Assembly: GCF_017545445.1 (NCBI RefSeq)
Contig: NZ_JAFWOM010000168.1
Span: 1 to 64,000, forward strand
Direction of reading: 5' to 3'
From: Fibrobacter sp.
Lineage (GTDB): Bacteria; Fibrobacterota; Fibrobacteria; Fibrobacterales; Fibrobacteraceae
DNA: 64,000 nt
Part shown: in pieces, positions 52,375 through 61,408 of the stretch
Layout: each line of letters starts with the position of its first letter
Numbering within the stretch: the stretch's first letter is position 1
Position numbers and translations under genes: made by a program
Notes under the pieces: model-generated
What the model was told of the DNA's origin: nothing
The model's database searches: none
The model's input: the letters and a program-made list of their open reading frames with translations, nothing else

Positions 52375-52812
52375 ATGAATCGAATTCTTGTTTTGCTTGC
52401 TCTGTCTTTGCCGCTTGTGGGGTGCATGGGCATGATGGTGCGTGTCTCTGACGGCAGGGCTGATTATTCTATTTATAAGAATGGTTCTTTAGCTTGCACG
52501 CGAAGCGATAGCTGCGAGGTCTATGTTTCTGGTGGTGATGCTATGTATTTGGATGCTCGCCGAAATAATGTTGTCTATGGCGGTATGGCCGTTTATAGAC
52601 AGTGCAATTCTTATGAAGGGGCTTCTGGGCCTTCGTTCGTTTCTCCGACAGAAGGTGTTTTAGCTTCTTCTGTTTTGAGCGTGTTTTCTTTGACGTCTTG
52701 GGCGGCAACTGCTGGCGATTGCCGAGGCTATTTCCCTCTCGAAGTAGAAATTCCTATCGGTCCGAGAGATTCATTACAAGCGAACTATCCGTGGGAAAAA
52801 CCTATAAAGTAA
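52375..52812 (+). CDS. Small lipoprotein, unknown function
   Basis: 145 residues. A lipoprotein signal ends in LVGC. The mature part has several Cys residues (LACTRSDSCEVY, RQCNSYEG, GDCRGYF) and a Ser-rich hydrophobic middle that could be a second helix (GVLASSVLSVFSLTSWAATAG). No family is recognised. It probably shares a transcript with the gene before it. Confidence 0.7.
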   Translation: MNRILVLLALSLPLVGCMGMMVRVSDGRADYSIYKNGSLACTRSDSCEVYVSGGDAMYLDARRNNVVYGGMAVYRQCNSYEGASGPSFVSPTEGVLASSVLSVFSLTSWAATAGDCRGYFPLEVEIPIGPRDSLQANYPWEKPIK

Positions 52813-52848
52813 CACAAATTTTCTAATCCGCTAATTACAAGACTTTAC

Positions 52849-52884
52849 TGGATCCCTCGTCGCTTCGCTTCTCGGGATGACGCT
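52849..52884. repeat. REP-like element
   Basis: CTGGATCCCTCGTCGCTTCG with CTTCTCGGGATGACG: the GGATCC / GGATGACG element that also occurs at 31510, 31615 and, degenerate, at 19709 and 25580. Confidence 0.75.
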
Positions 52885-53009
52885 TTCTTTCTACTTGCAC
52901 TTTCACTTCGTTCAAGTGCCAATAGTGTGCAAGGTTATGACGCAGCAGAATACTTGTATTTTGATATGTCATAATCGCAGCCACGAACGCCAACGGCGTT
53001 CAATGCTGG

Positions 53010-53190
53010 CCTCGGTCATGTCCATACAAAAGCGTACAAAGCGAATGCCGCAAAAAATGCTTGCATTTTTTCCTCATAGAGGATAACTCAACTAGAGAAC
53101 AGATGTTCTAAGTTTCGTATATATGGCTGAGCTGAAGTTGCGGACGCGAAGCGTCAACTATGGCCGCGACGCTCGACCTACGCATTTGCA
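53010..53190. repeat. Modular hairpin element, copy 2 (module order Z-X-Y)
   Basis: Z (53010-53070) is the reverse complement of 18605-18667 with few changes. X (53071-53122) has hairpins TCCTC-ata-GAGGA and AGAAC-agat-GTTCT with GATAACTCAACTAG between and AAGTTTCGTATA after. Y (53123-53190) is the reverse complement of 18539-18604. In X both hairpins keep pairing though their bases differ from copy 1. Confidence 0.85.
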
Positions 53191-53261
53191 CTTCGTGCAA
53201 CCCCTTCGGCTCGGATATACGAAAATAAATTTTCATGCATCACTCGCCTTACTGGGGTTTG

Positions 53262-53325
53262 TCCTACCGCCTACTTCTAACTTCCTACCGCCTACTTCCT
53301 ACTTCCTACTGCCTACTGCTCTTGT
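53262..53325. repeat. Heptad tract (CTACTTC type)
   Basis: CTACCGC CTACTTC TAACTTC CTACCGC CTACTTC CTACTTC CTACTGC CTACTGC, period 7. The remaining parts of 52813-53419 show no gene. Confidence 0.85.
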
Positions 53326-53419
53326 GTGCTACATCATATCTTTTTTCAGGATTCCTTAAAAGACTTGATTTTAAGGGGTGAAAATTTCTATCTTTGGCTC
53401 GGTTAAATCATGAGGTGAT

Positions 53420-55246
53420 ATGGTAAAATCAACACGGTCCGAATCAAAGTACAAGCGTTTGAGCCGTATTTATTACAATCGAATGTTCCCGCGTCGTCAG
53501 GATGCCGTGCAGGTGGCATGGTCTGTTGCGGCGGGTGTTTTTATCGGTATTTGGCCTACAATTGGCGTTGCTATTATCTTGACGGTTGCGTTCTGTGCGC
53601 TTTTCAGGCTGCCGAAGGTTCCGGGAATCGTTTCGTCTTTTGTAGCCAATCCGTTGACCCAGTTCGGCTTTTTCTACCCGACGGGTTATATGCTCGGCTG
53701 CAAAATCGTTCATCCGGAAGCGATTAAGTTTGATTTTCTCGAAGAATTTCAGGGGCTTTCTTTCAAAAATTTTACATCGGTGATTTCTCATTTGTGGAAT
53801 GATGCCGCAGACCACCTGTTGGCGTTCATGATTGGCATCACAATTGTCGCGGCCATCGGCGGAGCCATCTTCTTTTTTCTAGCTTATTTCATCGTAAGTT
53901 ACAGAAAGAAAAAATGGATTGAGGCAAAGACGGGTTATATCCATAACTTGATTGCCGAAGATGAAGTTTTAATCAAAGAAGCTCACAAAGGAAAGAAACC
54001 TATGATGCACATTTTCCCGTTCAAGGCTTTGCGTCCGGTGAACCCGGCTGAAGCCGAGACTATCTCTGCGCTCCCTTACGACGTGATGAACCGCGCCGAA
54101 GCCAAGGCCATGGCCGAGGGCTTGCCGCATTCTTATTTGCGCGTGACCCGTGCCGAACTCGAACTTCCGGATTCCGTCGATGCTTATGATCCGAAGGTCT
54201 ATGCCCACGCTCGCGAGAACTTGGACAAGATGATTGAAGATGGCGTGATTGCTTTCGACAAGAAGCCTTGCCTCTACGTCTATCGCCAGACGATGAACGG
54301 TCGCGAACAGTATGGCCTTGTGTGCTGCGTTCCGGCTGCAGATTACTTCAACGGCATTATCAAGAAGCACGAACTGACACGTGCGGACAAGGAAGAAGAC
54401 CGTCTGCGTCATGTGCTCGCCACTAACGCCAACACCGGTCCGGTGTTCCTTACGTATCGCGACAACGGCCAGTTCGATATCTTCGGGGCCGTGACCAAGC
54501 GCAAGCCTGTTTATGACTTCGTGAGCAAGGGCGACGGCTTTGGCCACACGGTTTGGGTCATTGATGACGATGCCGAAATCGAAGCTATCCGCAAGTCTTT
54601 TGAATCTGTGCCGGTGAGCTACATCGCCGATGGTCACCACCGCAGTGCCGCCGGTGCCCGTGCCGCTAGCTACCGTGCCGAACAGAACCCGAACAACACG
54701 GGTAACGAAGAATACAACCGTTACCTCGCGATTCTCTTCCCGAGCACCCAGCTCAAGATTCTCGACTACAACCGCGTATTGAAGGACTTGAACGGCCGCA
54801 CGCCGGAACAGCTCATGGAAGAATTGAAGAAGGTGTTCGATATCGCTGAACTCGATTCTATGCAGAGCCCCTCTAAGCAGAATCAGGTGAACTTCTACAT
54901 GGGTGGCAAGTGGTACGCTTGCACGTTCAAGGACAAGTACCTCAAGAACTTGGGCCCGGTCGATAGCCTTGACGTGGCTCTCCTCCAGAAACTCGTGCTG
55001 GGTCCGCTTTTCGATATCGATGATCCGCGTACCTCGAAGCGCATCGACTTTGTCGGTGGCATCCGTGGCCTCGGCGAACTCGTGAAGCGCGTCGATAGCG
55101 GTGAATGCGCCTGCGCATTTGCGATGTATCCGACCACGCTTGACCAGCTGATGAGCATTGCGGACGCCGGCGCCATCATGCCGCCGAAGAGCACTTGGTT
55201 CGAACCGAAGCTCCGTGACGGTCTCTTGGTCCACACGCTCGACTAG
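53420..55246 (+). CDS. DUF2062 membrane domain fused to DUF1015 domain
   Basis: 608 residues. Residues about 20-170 are DUF2062, a membrane domain with the block VQVAWSVAAGVFIGIWPTIG and a second helix pair near residue 135. Residues about 195-605 are DUF1015, a soluble domain with ISALPYDVMNR, the metal-like block YIADGHHRSAAGARAA and CACAFAMYPTTLDQLMSIAD. GAGGTGAT precedes the ATG. Inside the frame, AAAGGAAAG at 53985-53993 precedes ATG-ATG at 54001, so a separate soluble product is possible. Codon use becomes much more biased after 54000, as if two genes were joined. Neither domain has a known reaction that I can state with confidence. Confidence 0.85.
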   Translation: MVKSTRSESKYKRLSRIYYNRMFPRRQDAVQVAWSVAAGVFIGIWPTIGVAIILTVAFCALFRLPKVPGIVSSFVANPLTQFGFFYPTGYMLGCKIVHPEAIKFDFLEEFQGLSFKNFTSVISHLWNDAADHLLAFMIGITIVAAIGGAIFFFLAYFIVSYRKKKWIEAKTGYIHNLIAEDEVLIKEAHKGKKPMMHIFPFKALRPVNPAEAETISALPYDVMNRAEAKAMAEGLPHSYLRVTRAELELPDSVDAYDPKVYAHARENLDKMIEDGVIAFDKKPCLYVYRQTMNGREQYGLVCCVPAADYFNGIIKKHELTRADKEEDRLRHVLATNANTGPVFLTYRDNGQFDIFGAVTKRKPVYDFVSKGDGFGHTVWVIDDDAEIEAIRKSFESVPVSYIADGHHRSAAGARAASYRAEQNPNNTGNEEYNRYLAILFPSTQLKILDYNRVLKDLNGRTPEQLMEELKKVFDIAELDSMQSPSKQNQVNFYMGGKWYACTFKDKYLKNLGPVDSLDVALLQKLVLGPLFDIDDPRTSKRIDFVGGIRGLGELVKRVDSGECACAFAMYPTTLDQLMSIADAGAIMPPKSTWFEPKLRDGLLVHTLD

Positions 55247-55286
55247 TGATTGTCGCTGCTGTGTAGCGCATAAGCGAAATTTTAAG

Positions 55287-55317
55287 ACGCACTCGACTAA
55301 AAATCGGGTGCGTTTTT
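55287..55317 (+). terminator. Terminator of DUF2062-DUF1015 gene
   Basis: Ten-pair stem ACGCACTCGA / TCGGGTGCGT (one G-T pair), 7-nt loop, T run. Confidence 0.9.
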
Positions 55318-55319
55318 GT

Positions 55320-55720
55320 TTTGTTTAAAAGCATTTTTATCATAAATCATTTGCGTGTAACTTGGTGAAAATCAATAAGTTACATTTTTCTGAAAATAAA
55401 AAAGTGCCGTTTTTTAATCAAAATAGCCATTTTTGTGATAATTTGTATGCTTTATGTAAGAAAATTCTTGTCAAGGGATAGTTGAAAAAATTCCTGTTGA
55501 TAAGTTGTGCTAATACATAGTGATAATAGTGTTGTTCGTACGTTTGTAAGAATGGTGTAAATTGGAAAAATTTGGATAAAAAGTGTTTTAAAAAAAAATT
55601 TGGCTTTTTTGAAGCAAAAAAGGGCATTTAAAATTTTTTTCGTTTGAGGCGCTTGTTCTTCGGCTTTCCTTTCTTATTTTTTGCTTGCCTCTTTTATACT
55701 ACTGGTTGGTTTTTTAGATC
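55320..55720. other. A/T-rich region upstream of dnaA, candidate origin
   Basis: 400 bases of very high A/T content with several A or T runs. TGTTGATAA (55495-55503) and TTTGGATAA (55571-55579) each differ by one base from the DnaA box TGTGGATAA; other TGATAA places occur. Perfect boxes are absent. Many chromosomes have their origin beside dnaA, but dnaN and other origin neighbours are not here. It may simply be the dnaA promoter region. Confidence 0.35.
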
Positions 55721-57184
55721 GTGGAAAATACTGTTTCTTTGTTGGATATTGCAGAGTCGCCTTGGCAACAGGTGCTTGATCGCGTGCGTTCGGAATGCAA
55801 GGATTTTTTTGGTGCCGTGATTCTCGACGCTCTTGGTTATGAGGGATTTTGCAATGGCTATGCTTTGCTCACTGTTCCTGATGAACTTCGCGAAAACTGG
55901 GTGAATTCCCACTATGGCGATTTGTTGCGCAAATCCTTTACAACTGTATTTGGTAGCGAGTTTGTTGATTATCGCATTCGTCAGATTGCACCTTCGGATC
56001 CGATTCCGGAAATCAAGCTCACGAAGCCTGTTATTCCGCGAGTGACAGAAGGCCCGAAGGTGGTCAAGCGTCCGAAACAGCCTTTAGCACTTTATGCCCG
56101 CTACACTTTTGAAAACTTTGTTGAAGGGGAGTGCAATTCTACGGCGTTCCGTGCATGTCAGGCGGTCGCTGAAAATCCAGGCGATCCTTCTTTGAATCCG
56201 CTGTTCGTTTATGGTGAAACGGGACTTGGCAAGACTCATTTGTTGCAGTCTATCGCTGCGAAAATCCAGAAGAACCGTCCGGAAGCTTCCATTGTCTATT
56301 GCCATGCTTACGACTTTTTGCGTGACGCGACTGCGATGGCTTCGGCTTTGCATAACAAGACGGGCAATGTGCGCGAACTTGCAGAGAAGTTCCGTGAACG
56401 CTATGAACTTTGCGATGTGCTTTTGCTCGATGATGTGCAGCTTTTGGAAAAGGGTCTCTGGACGCAGGAACGCCTTGCTATTTTGATTAGGCATTTGCGT
56501 GCTGAGGGCAAGCAGGTCGTGATTTCTTGCGACCGCCATCCGTCCAAGTTCAAGGTTGTCGATACGGATAACGATGCCCGCAGCGCTTCGAGGTCTTCGA
56601 TTCCGAGTATTTCCAAGAAGCTCCTCACGCCGCTGGAATGTTGCGTTGCCGTGGGCCTTGACGAACCGGATTTGGCAACCCGCATGCACTTGATTAGCAA
56701 AAAGTCCGAAGATTTGCCGTTTGCCAAAGCGGACCGCGAAGAAATTTGCCGTTACCTCTCGATGCCGCCGCGCAAGAACGTGCGACTCATTGAAGGGCTT
56801 CTGAACTTCCTTGGCGCCATGAACATGTTCTGCAAGGCGGATTTGAACTTGAGTAGCGTGAAGCGTCTTGTCGCTCCGTCGGAACATGGTGGCCATGTGG
56901 AATTGACGGCGAAGAACATTACCGAAGCGGTTGCGTTGGAATACCATGTCGAAGTTTGCGAACTTTCGTCCAAGCGTCAGTCTGCTGCGATTTCGATGCC
57001 CCGCAAGGTGGCAATGTTCCTATGCCGCGAACTCACGACGGATTCGCTACAAAATATTGGTGCGATGTTCTGCAGGGACTATGCCACTGTAATCGCCGCC
57101 ATAAATTCCCTGAAAAAGCAGATGGAAACGGATGCGTCCCTTGCAAGGCGCGTTCAGGATATCCGTTATATGCTGGAAGCCTAG
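55721..57184 (+). CDS. dnaA: DnaA-family initiator, divergent
   Basis: 487 residues from a GTG. Domain I about 1-85, short linker, AAA+ domain with Walker A GETGLGKTH (165-173) and Walker B LLLDDVQ (234-240), DNA-binding domain IV at the C-terminus. It differs from normal DnaA in two key places: box VII reads KLLTPLECCVAVGLDEPD, with Pro304 where the arginine finger of the RFE motif should stand, and the DnaA signature reads IGAMFCRDYATVIAA, one residue shorter than IG..FGGRDHTTV and with His and Thr replaced by Tyr and Ala. It may be the main initiator of a divergent lineage or a second, regulatory DnaA. No clear ribosome-binding site is present. Confidence 0.85.
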   Translation: MENTVSLLDIAESPWQQVLDRVRSECKDFFGAVILDALGYEGFCNGYALLTVPDELRENWVNSHYGDLLRKSFTTVFGSEFVDYRIRQIAPSDPIPEIKLTKPVIPRVTEGPKVVKRPKQPLALYARYTFENFVEGECNSTAFRACQAVAENPGDPSLNPLFVYGETGLGKTHLLQSIAAKIQKNRPEASIVYCHAYDFLRDATAMASALHNKTGNVRELAEKFRERYELCDVLLLDDVQLLEKGLWTQERLAILIRHLRAEGKQVVISCDRHPSKFKVVDTDNDARSASRSSIPSISKKLLTPLECCVAVGLDEPDLATRMHLISKKSEDLPFAKADREEICRYLSMPPRKNVRLIEGLLNFLGAMNMFCKADLNLSSVKRLVAPSEHGGHVELTAKNITEAVALEYHVEVCELSSKRQSAAISMPRKVAMFLCRELTTDSLQNIGAMFCRDYATVIAAINSLKKQMETDASLARRVQDIRYMLEA

Positions 57185-57185
57185 C

Positions 57186-58055
57186 ATGATCGCTCTTTTG
57201 ACGGGTGGCGCCGGCGTCGTAGGGAAGGCGTTGTGTCGGGAACTCATAGCACGCGGAGTGTGTGTCCGCGTCTTGACGCTTCCGAGCGATTCTCTGGCAA
57301 AATCCTTGCCGGCTGAGGTTGATGTCCGTTATGGCGATGTGACCGATTTTGAATCTATTCGAAGTGCGTTTGATGGGGTCGATGTCGTCTATCATTTGGC
57401 GGCAATTCTTTTATCGACCAAGCGCGGTGCGTTTGAACAGGTGAATACCGGAGGGACGCGGAATGTCTTGGAAGCCTGCAAACTTGCGAATGTCCGCCGG
57501 TTCCTTTACGTATCGAGTATTTCTGTGACCTACCCGGTGCTCACGCCTTATGGCGAAAGCAAAAAGAAAGGGGAGGTGCTTGTGCATGCGTCCGGACTCG
57601 ACTGGACGATTGTGCGTCCGACGCTTGTGATTGGCGATGGGGGCGGGGTCGAGTTCAACATGTTCCGCGATTACGTAAAGCGTTTCCCGGTCTATTTTAT
57701 GCCGGGAGGCGGCAAATGCTTAAAACGTCCGGTCCGCAGTGTCGATTTGGTCAAGGGTATTGCCGTTGCCGGGCTAGAATCGAAAGCTGTAGGAAAAACC
57801 TACGCCCTCGCGGGGTCAACGGTGATGACGATGGCGGAGATGGCCGCGCATGTTTTGAAAAACGCTGGGATGCGTCACTTGATGATTCCGCTGCCATGGT
57901 GGATTTCTCGAAAGCTGGCTGTTTTGAAGAATTGGATTGGCGGGGAGCGTGTTTCTGCCGAACAAGCGTTGGCTGGCTTTTTGTACGATGCCGCGCCGTC
58001 CATCGAAGAAGCCGAAAAAGACCTAGATTACCATCCCGGCTGCCCGTTTTTTTAG
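57186..58055 (+). CDS. NAD(P)-dependent epimerase/dehydratase (extended SDR)
   Basis: 289 residues. The N-terminal GGAGVVGKALCREL is a GxxGxxG dinucleotide fold; VVYHLAAIL and the YGESKKKGE (Tyr/Lys) active-site block follow, then DWTIVRPTLVIGDGGG. It resembles the SDR group that acts on NDP-sugars or steroid-like substrates (3-beta-HSD type). The substrate is unknown. It starts one base after the dnaA stop (TAGCATG), so it shares its transcript. Confidence 0.85.
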   Translation: MIALLTGGAGVVGKALCRELIARGVCVRVLTLPSDSLAKSLPAEVDVRYGDVTDFESIRSAFDGVDVVYHLAAILLSTKRGAFEQVNTGGTRNVLEACKLANVRRFLYVSSISVTYPVLTPYGESKKKGEVLVHASGLDWTIVRPTLVIGDGGGVEFNMFRDYVKRFPVYFMPGGGKCLKRPVRSVDLVKGIAVAGLESKAVGKTYALAGSTVMTMAEMAAHVLKNAGMRHLMIPLPWWISRKLAVLKNWIGGERVSAEQALAGFLYDAAPSIEEAEKDLDYHPGCPFF

Positions 58056-58065
58056 ACGAAAGAAC

Positions 58066-58252
58066 GGCTCTTCGAGCCTATAGACGATAGACGAAAGAGG
58101 GGGAACCGTCATTCCCGCGAAGGCGGGAATCTAATGCTTTAAGATCCTCACCTCCGTGAGGATGACACGCCTCCAGGATGACAAATTCCTAACCACCAAC
58201 CACTAATCACTAACCACTGTCTACTTCCTACTTCCTACTAATCAATCGTCTA
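58066..58252. repeat. REP-like palindromes and heptad tracts
   Basis: GGCTCTTCGAGCC and ATAGACGATAGACGA, GTCATTCCCGCGAAGGCGGG with AATCT (58108-58132), CTCACCTCCGTGAGGATGAC, then CCTAACCACCAACCACTAAT and CTACTTC CTACTTC tracts with period 7 (58187-58250). 58253-58343 is A/T rich and should hold the promoter of the next gene. Confidence 0.8.
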
Positions 58253-58343
58253 AATTGTATAGTATAAAAGAAATTTCGTATCATATCCGTAATTTTTAAC
58301 AGATTCTTATCTCATTCCTTATAAATAATTTATATTGTAATGC

Positions 58344-59699
58344 ATGAATAAGAAAAAAATTTTAGCTCTTTTAGTTTCCTCCGCATTCCTCTTTGCGGCT
58401 TGCGGCGATGATGACAGCCCGTCATCTCCTAAGAATGAAAAAGAAATTTCGTCTTCTTCTGAGGATGATTGCGATTCCGATGAGTGCGATGAAGGAAAAT
58501 CCTCTTCTTCAAAGAAGAGCGGTTCTAAGTCCTCGTCTTCCAAAGCGAACGATAAAAAGTCTTCCGATTCTAAAGATTCCAAGTCATCTTCCTCGGTTAA
58601 GAATTCTGATAAATCGTCTTCGAGTGCCGCGAAGGATGAAAAATCTTCGTCTTCTGTCGCCAAGGACGAGCCTAAATCATCTTCTGCCAAGGACGAGCCG
58701 CAGTCTTCTTCTTCGTTTGTCGCTCCGAGCGGTGAACATGTGGCCTTCATCGAAGAATTGGAGAAGAATATGGAGCTGAAGTTGTTCGGCCATACGGTTT
58801 ATCTCTCTACCGGTAGCAAGCAAGGCTTTTTCGCGCTCCGCATACCCGATGAACTTTGGGTTGTAACGTATTCCAATTTTGAAAATGGCGAAGTTGTGTT
58901 TAAAGAGGGTGCCGTTGGCATGGAATACGCCGATACTGATGCTGCAAAGCAAATTAAGGAAAAAACGAAGGACGGCATCACGATTTCCTTTAAGGTCGAT
59001 AAGGATGGCGTGCTCAAGTATGCCGTCAATGGCGCGAAGGAATATAACGAAGCCGTAAAGGCTAACGTCGCGGTTCAGAAGGGCAAGGTCTCCAAGGCCG
59101 AAACGATTATGAATAAAGTTTATACTTGCTCGGATGGCGATACGACAAGGACGTTTACTTTCTTCGATAATTCCTACATCTTAGAAAATATTGCAAAAGA
59201 AAAAACCGTGAGTTGGATTGCTGGCCACTACGATATCCAGCGTAGCACGTTGCTGATGCGGCCTGCTTATTACGACAAGCAGATTTATACGATGTACAGC
59301 TATACGGTAGGTGAAGACAAAACGATTGTGGCATCTAACGGAAAGTCGATGAATTGCGCTGTAAAAGACAACGCTGTGACATACGTAAAGAAATCGGATG
59401 TGGTGAACGAATGGCAAGCGACCGATAATGGTGTTGAATGGATGCTCACTATAAAGTCCAGCGGTGAATTTGAAATAGAAGCATACGAAAATAGAAAGAA
59501 CATCGAAGTCAAGACGGGCCTTTGGGAAATCTATGGAAACCAGCTCATGATGCGCAATAAGAGCTGCTTGAATCCTGATAAATGCTCGACAAGTGTTCAT
59601 GGAGCCGTTACAATAACGTCGGACGGTATGGAATACAAGCATCTTAATTCGGATACGCCGAAGATGCCGCAGAAGTGGACTGTGCCGGAATACGAATAA
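58344..59699 (+). CDS. Ser-rich linker lipoprotein, unknown function
   Basis: 451 residues. A lipoprotein signal ends in FAAC. Residues about 22-128 are acidic and Ser-rich (SSSSKKSGSKSSSS, KDEPQSSSS), a flexible surface linker like the one in the FISUMP lipoprotein. The folded C-terminal part (about 130-450) has several beta-rich sections with Cys residues; a phrase W.ATDNGVEWMLTIKSSGEFE.EAYEN resembles lipocalin-like or DUF-type domains, but I cannot name a family. Terminator at 59737. Confidence 0.8.
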   Translation: MNKKKILALLVSSAFLFAACGDDDSPSSPKNEKEISSSSEDDCDSDECDEGKSSSSKKSGSKSSSSKANDKKSSDSKDSKSSSSVKNSDKSSSSAAKDEKSSSSVAKDEPKSSSAKDEPQSSSSFVAPSGEHVAFIEELEKNMELKLFGHTVYLSTGSKQGFFALRIPDELWVVTYSNFENGEVVFKEGAVGMEYADTDAAKQIKEKTKDGITISFKVDKDGVLKYAVNGAKEYNEAVKANVAVQKGKVSKAETIMNKVYTCSDGDTTRTFTFFDNSYILENIAKEKTVSWIAGHYDIQRSTLLMRPAYYDKQIYTMYSYTVGEDKTIVASNGKSMNCAVKDNAVTYVKKSDVVNEWQATDNGVEWMLTIKSSGEFEIEAYENRKNIEVKTGLWEIYGNQLMMRNKSCLNPDKCSTSVHGAVTITSDGMEYKHLNSDTPKMPQKWTVPEYE

Positions 59700-59736
59700 G
59701 GCTTTATACATCTTTATGGACTCTTTTATAACAAGT

Positions 59737-59767
59737 GTACCGCTCGAATGCGGTGCATTTTTTTATT
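59737..59767 (+). terminator. Terminator of Ser-rich lipoprotein gene
   Basis: GTACCGC / GCGGTGC stem, loop TCGAAT, seven T. Confidence 0.85.
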
Positions 59768-59789
59768 TTCTAGCTAGAGGTTTGAAATC

Positions 59790-61259
59790 ATGAAACTTTA
59801 TGTGGTACAGATGAAAATTTTGCCGGGGAATGTCTCGGCGAATATGCAAACGATGAAAGCTGCTTTTGACCGTGCGAAGGCTGCCGAAGTGGATTGCGTT
59901 GTTTTTCCACGATATGCTTTGACTGGACCGAGTAATAAGTCCCTCCCTGTGGATTGGGCCGAAATTCGTAAATACGCGGGCACGATGCCGTTCTTTTTGA
60001 GCGGGGATGCTCTTGACGATACTCCGCTTTTGGGAATTGCCCATGTGACGCATGGCAATGATTTTTATGCTGTCGGTCGTCGCGAAGAAGAAAACAAGGA
60101 ATTTTCACGTGTGGCATTGGATAGCGCGATGCCCATTGTCTGCGTGAACGGAGTGGGGACTGACAACACCGGTAAGAACATTTATGCACTTTCTGGCGGA
60201 AGCCGTGTCTTTGACTGCGATGGCCGCGTTGTTTTTGAAATGCCGCTGTTTAGCGAAGCTGAAGCGGTCGTAGAGTTTACGGAAGGCGAGGTCTTGGTTC
60301 ACTCGGAATTTACGAAGCCCTATAAAAATGAAATCGCCGAGATTCATGATGCGCTTGTGTTCATGATTCGCGAAAACTTGAACATGTTCCACATCAAGCG
60401 CATGGTGATTGGTGCAAGCGGCGGCATTGACAGTGCTGTTTCTGCTGTACTTTATTCGAGAGCGATTGGACCTGAAAATGTTTTCCTTGTAAACATGCCG
60501 ACGCGTTTCAATTCGGATACGACGAAAAATGCGGCTCGTGATCTCGCGGAAAACTTGGGCACGCCGTACATGGTCGCTCCGATTTCTGATATCATCGAGT
60601 CTGTATGCCATACGCTGGAAAATTGCTCTTTTGTGCGTAACGATACGGTGATGAAGGTCGCTGGAATCAACCATGAAAATTTACAGGCGAGAACTCGTTC
60701 TGCATCCATCCTTTCGACGGTTGCTTCCGTGGTAGGGGCTGGAGTGACTTGCAACGGCAACAAGAGCGAAGCGATGGTGGGCTATTGTACGTTGTACGGC
60801 GACACCTGCGGCGTGATGTGCGCATTGGGCGACTTGTGGAAAACGCAGGTTTATGCTCTTGCGCGTTACATCAATCGCGACAAGGAAATAATTCCGTCGG
60901 CATCGATTAACATCCCAGCAAGTGCAGAACTCTCTGATGCGATGAACGTCGATGAAGGCAAGGGCGATCCGATCCTTTATCCGTATCACGATAAGTTGTT
61001 TGCGATGTGGGTCGAAAAGGGTGCAAGCCTTGAGCAAACGGAAAAGCTGTTGATGGACGGAACGCTTTGTGAAACGCTTGGCGTTGACGCTGCTTATTTC
61101 AAAAAGCAATTGCCGACGGTCGAGGCTGCGCTAGAAGACATGCGGCATTGGTACCGCCGGTTCAAGGGGCTTGCGTTGGCAAAGCGTATCCAATTCCCGC
61201 CGATTCTGTCTTTAAGCGGGCATGCATTCGGTGGTGAATATCACGAAAGCCAAGTGTAA
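59790..61259 (+). CDS. nadE: NAD+ synthetase with decayed glutaminase domain
   Basis: 489 residues. Residues about 1-175 have the fold pattern of the nitrilase-type glutaminase domain of long NadE, but it is shortened by about 90 residues: the catalytic Glu position reads FPRYALTG (Arg41 instead of Glu) and the segment that should carry the catalytic Cys is missing. Residues about 185-489 are the synthetase domain with the P-loop SGGIDSAVS (210-218), RTRSASILSTVAS and the KSEAMVGYCTLYGD block. It adenylates nicotinate adenine dinucleotide and should use free ammonia, not glutamine. Terminator at 61311. Confidence 0.92.
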   Translation: MKLYVVQMKILPGNVSANMQTMKAAFDRAKAAEVDCVVFPRYALTGPSNKSLPVDWAEIRKYAGTMPFFLSGDALDDTPLLGIAHVTHGNDFYAVGRREEENKEFSRVALDSAMPIVCVNGVGTDNTGKNIYALSGGSRVFDCDGRVVFEMPLFSEAEAVVEFTEGEVLVHSEFTKPYKNEIAEIHDALVFMIRENLNMFHIKRMVIGASGGIDSAVSAVLYSRAIGPENVFLVNMPTRFNSDTTKNAARDLAENLGTPYMVAPISDIIESVCHTLENCSFVRNDTVMKVAGINHENLQARTRSASILSTVASVVGAGVTCNGNKSEAMVGYCTLYGDTCGVMCALGDLWKTQVYALARYINRDKEIIPSASINIPASAELSDAMNVDEGKGDPILYPYHDKLFAMWVEKGASLEQTEKLLMDGTLCETLGVDAAYFKKQLPTVEAALEDMRHWYRRFKGLALAKRIQFPPILSLSGHAFGGEYHESQV

Positions 61260-61310
61260 TAAGCGGCGTCTCTGCGACTCTGTACGCTTTCTTGAACAAG
61301 AAGATTTACG

Positions 61311-61340
61311 AACCAAGGAGCTTTCGTTCCTTGGTTTTTG
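61311..61340 (+). terminator. Terminator of nadE
   Basis: AACCAAGGA / TCCTTGGTT stem, 6-nt loop, T run. Confidence 0.85.
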
Positions 61341-61355
61341 TTTGTAGATGCAAAA

Positions 61356-61390
61356 TAAAAAAAGACCGCTTTTTAAAAGCGGTCTAAAAA
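61356..61390 (-). terminator. Terminator of rpoZ
   Basis: AGACCGCTTTT / AAAAGCGGTCT stem; on the minus strand followed by seven T. It has A/T on the other side too and could stop both strands. Confidence 0.85.
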
Positions 61391-61408
61391 TTCGTGTTTT
61401 AACGAGGA

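Noticed and set aside
53262-53325. CRISPR-like array
   Set aside because: The units are only 7 bp, degenerate and without spacers; no cas gene is in the window.
53123-53359. Possible small protein starting MAELKLRTRSVNYGRD
   Set aside because: The frame lies in a repeat module. Its counterpart near 18600 differs by more replacement than silent changes, so the module is not kept for a protein.
55320-55720. Definite chromosomal origin
   Set aside because: A/T richness and imperfect DnaA boxes are not enough; dnaN and other origin genes are not adjacent. Kept only as a low-confidence candidate.
58108-58132. Insertion sequence end suggested by the GTCATTCCCGCGAAGG palindrome
   Set aside because: No transposase, target duplication or matching second end is present; it fits a small REP-type palindrome.
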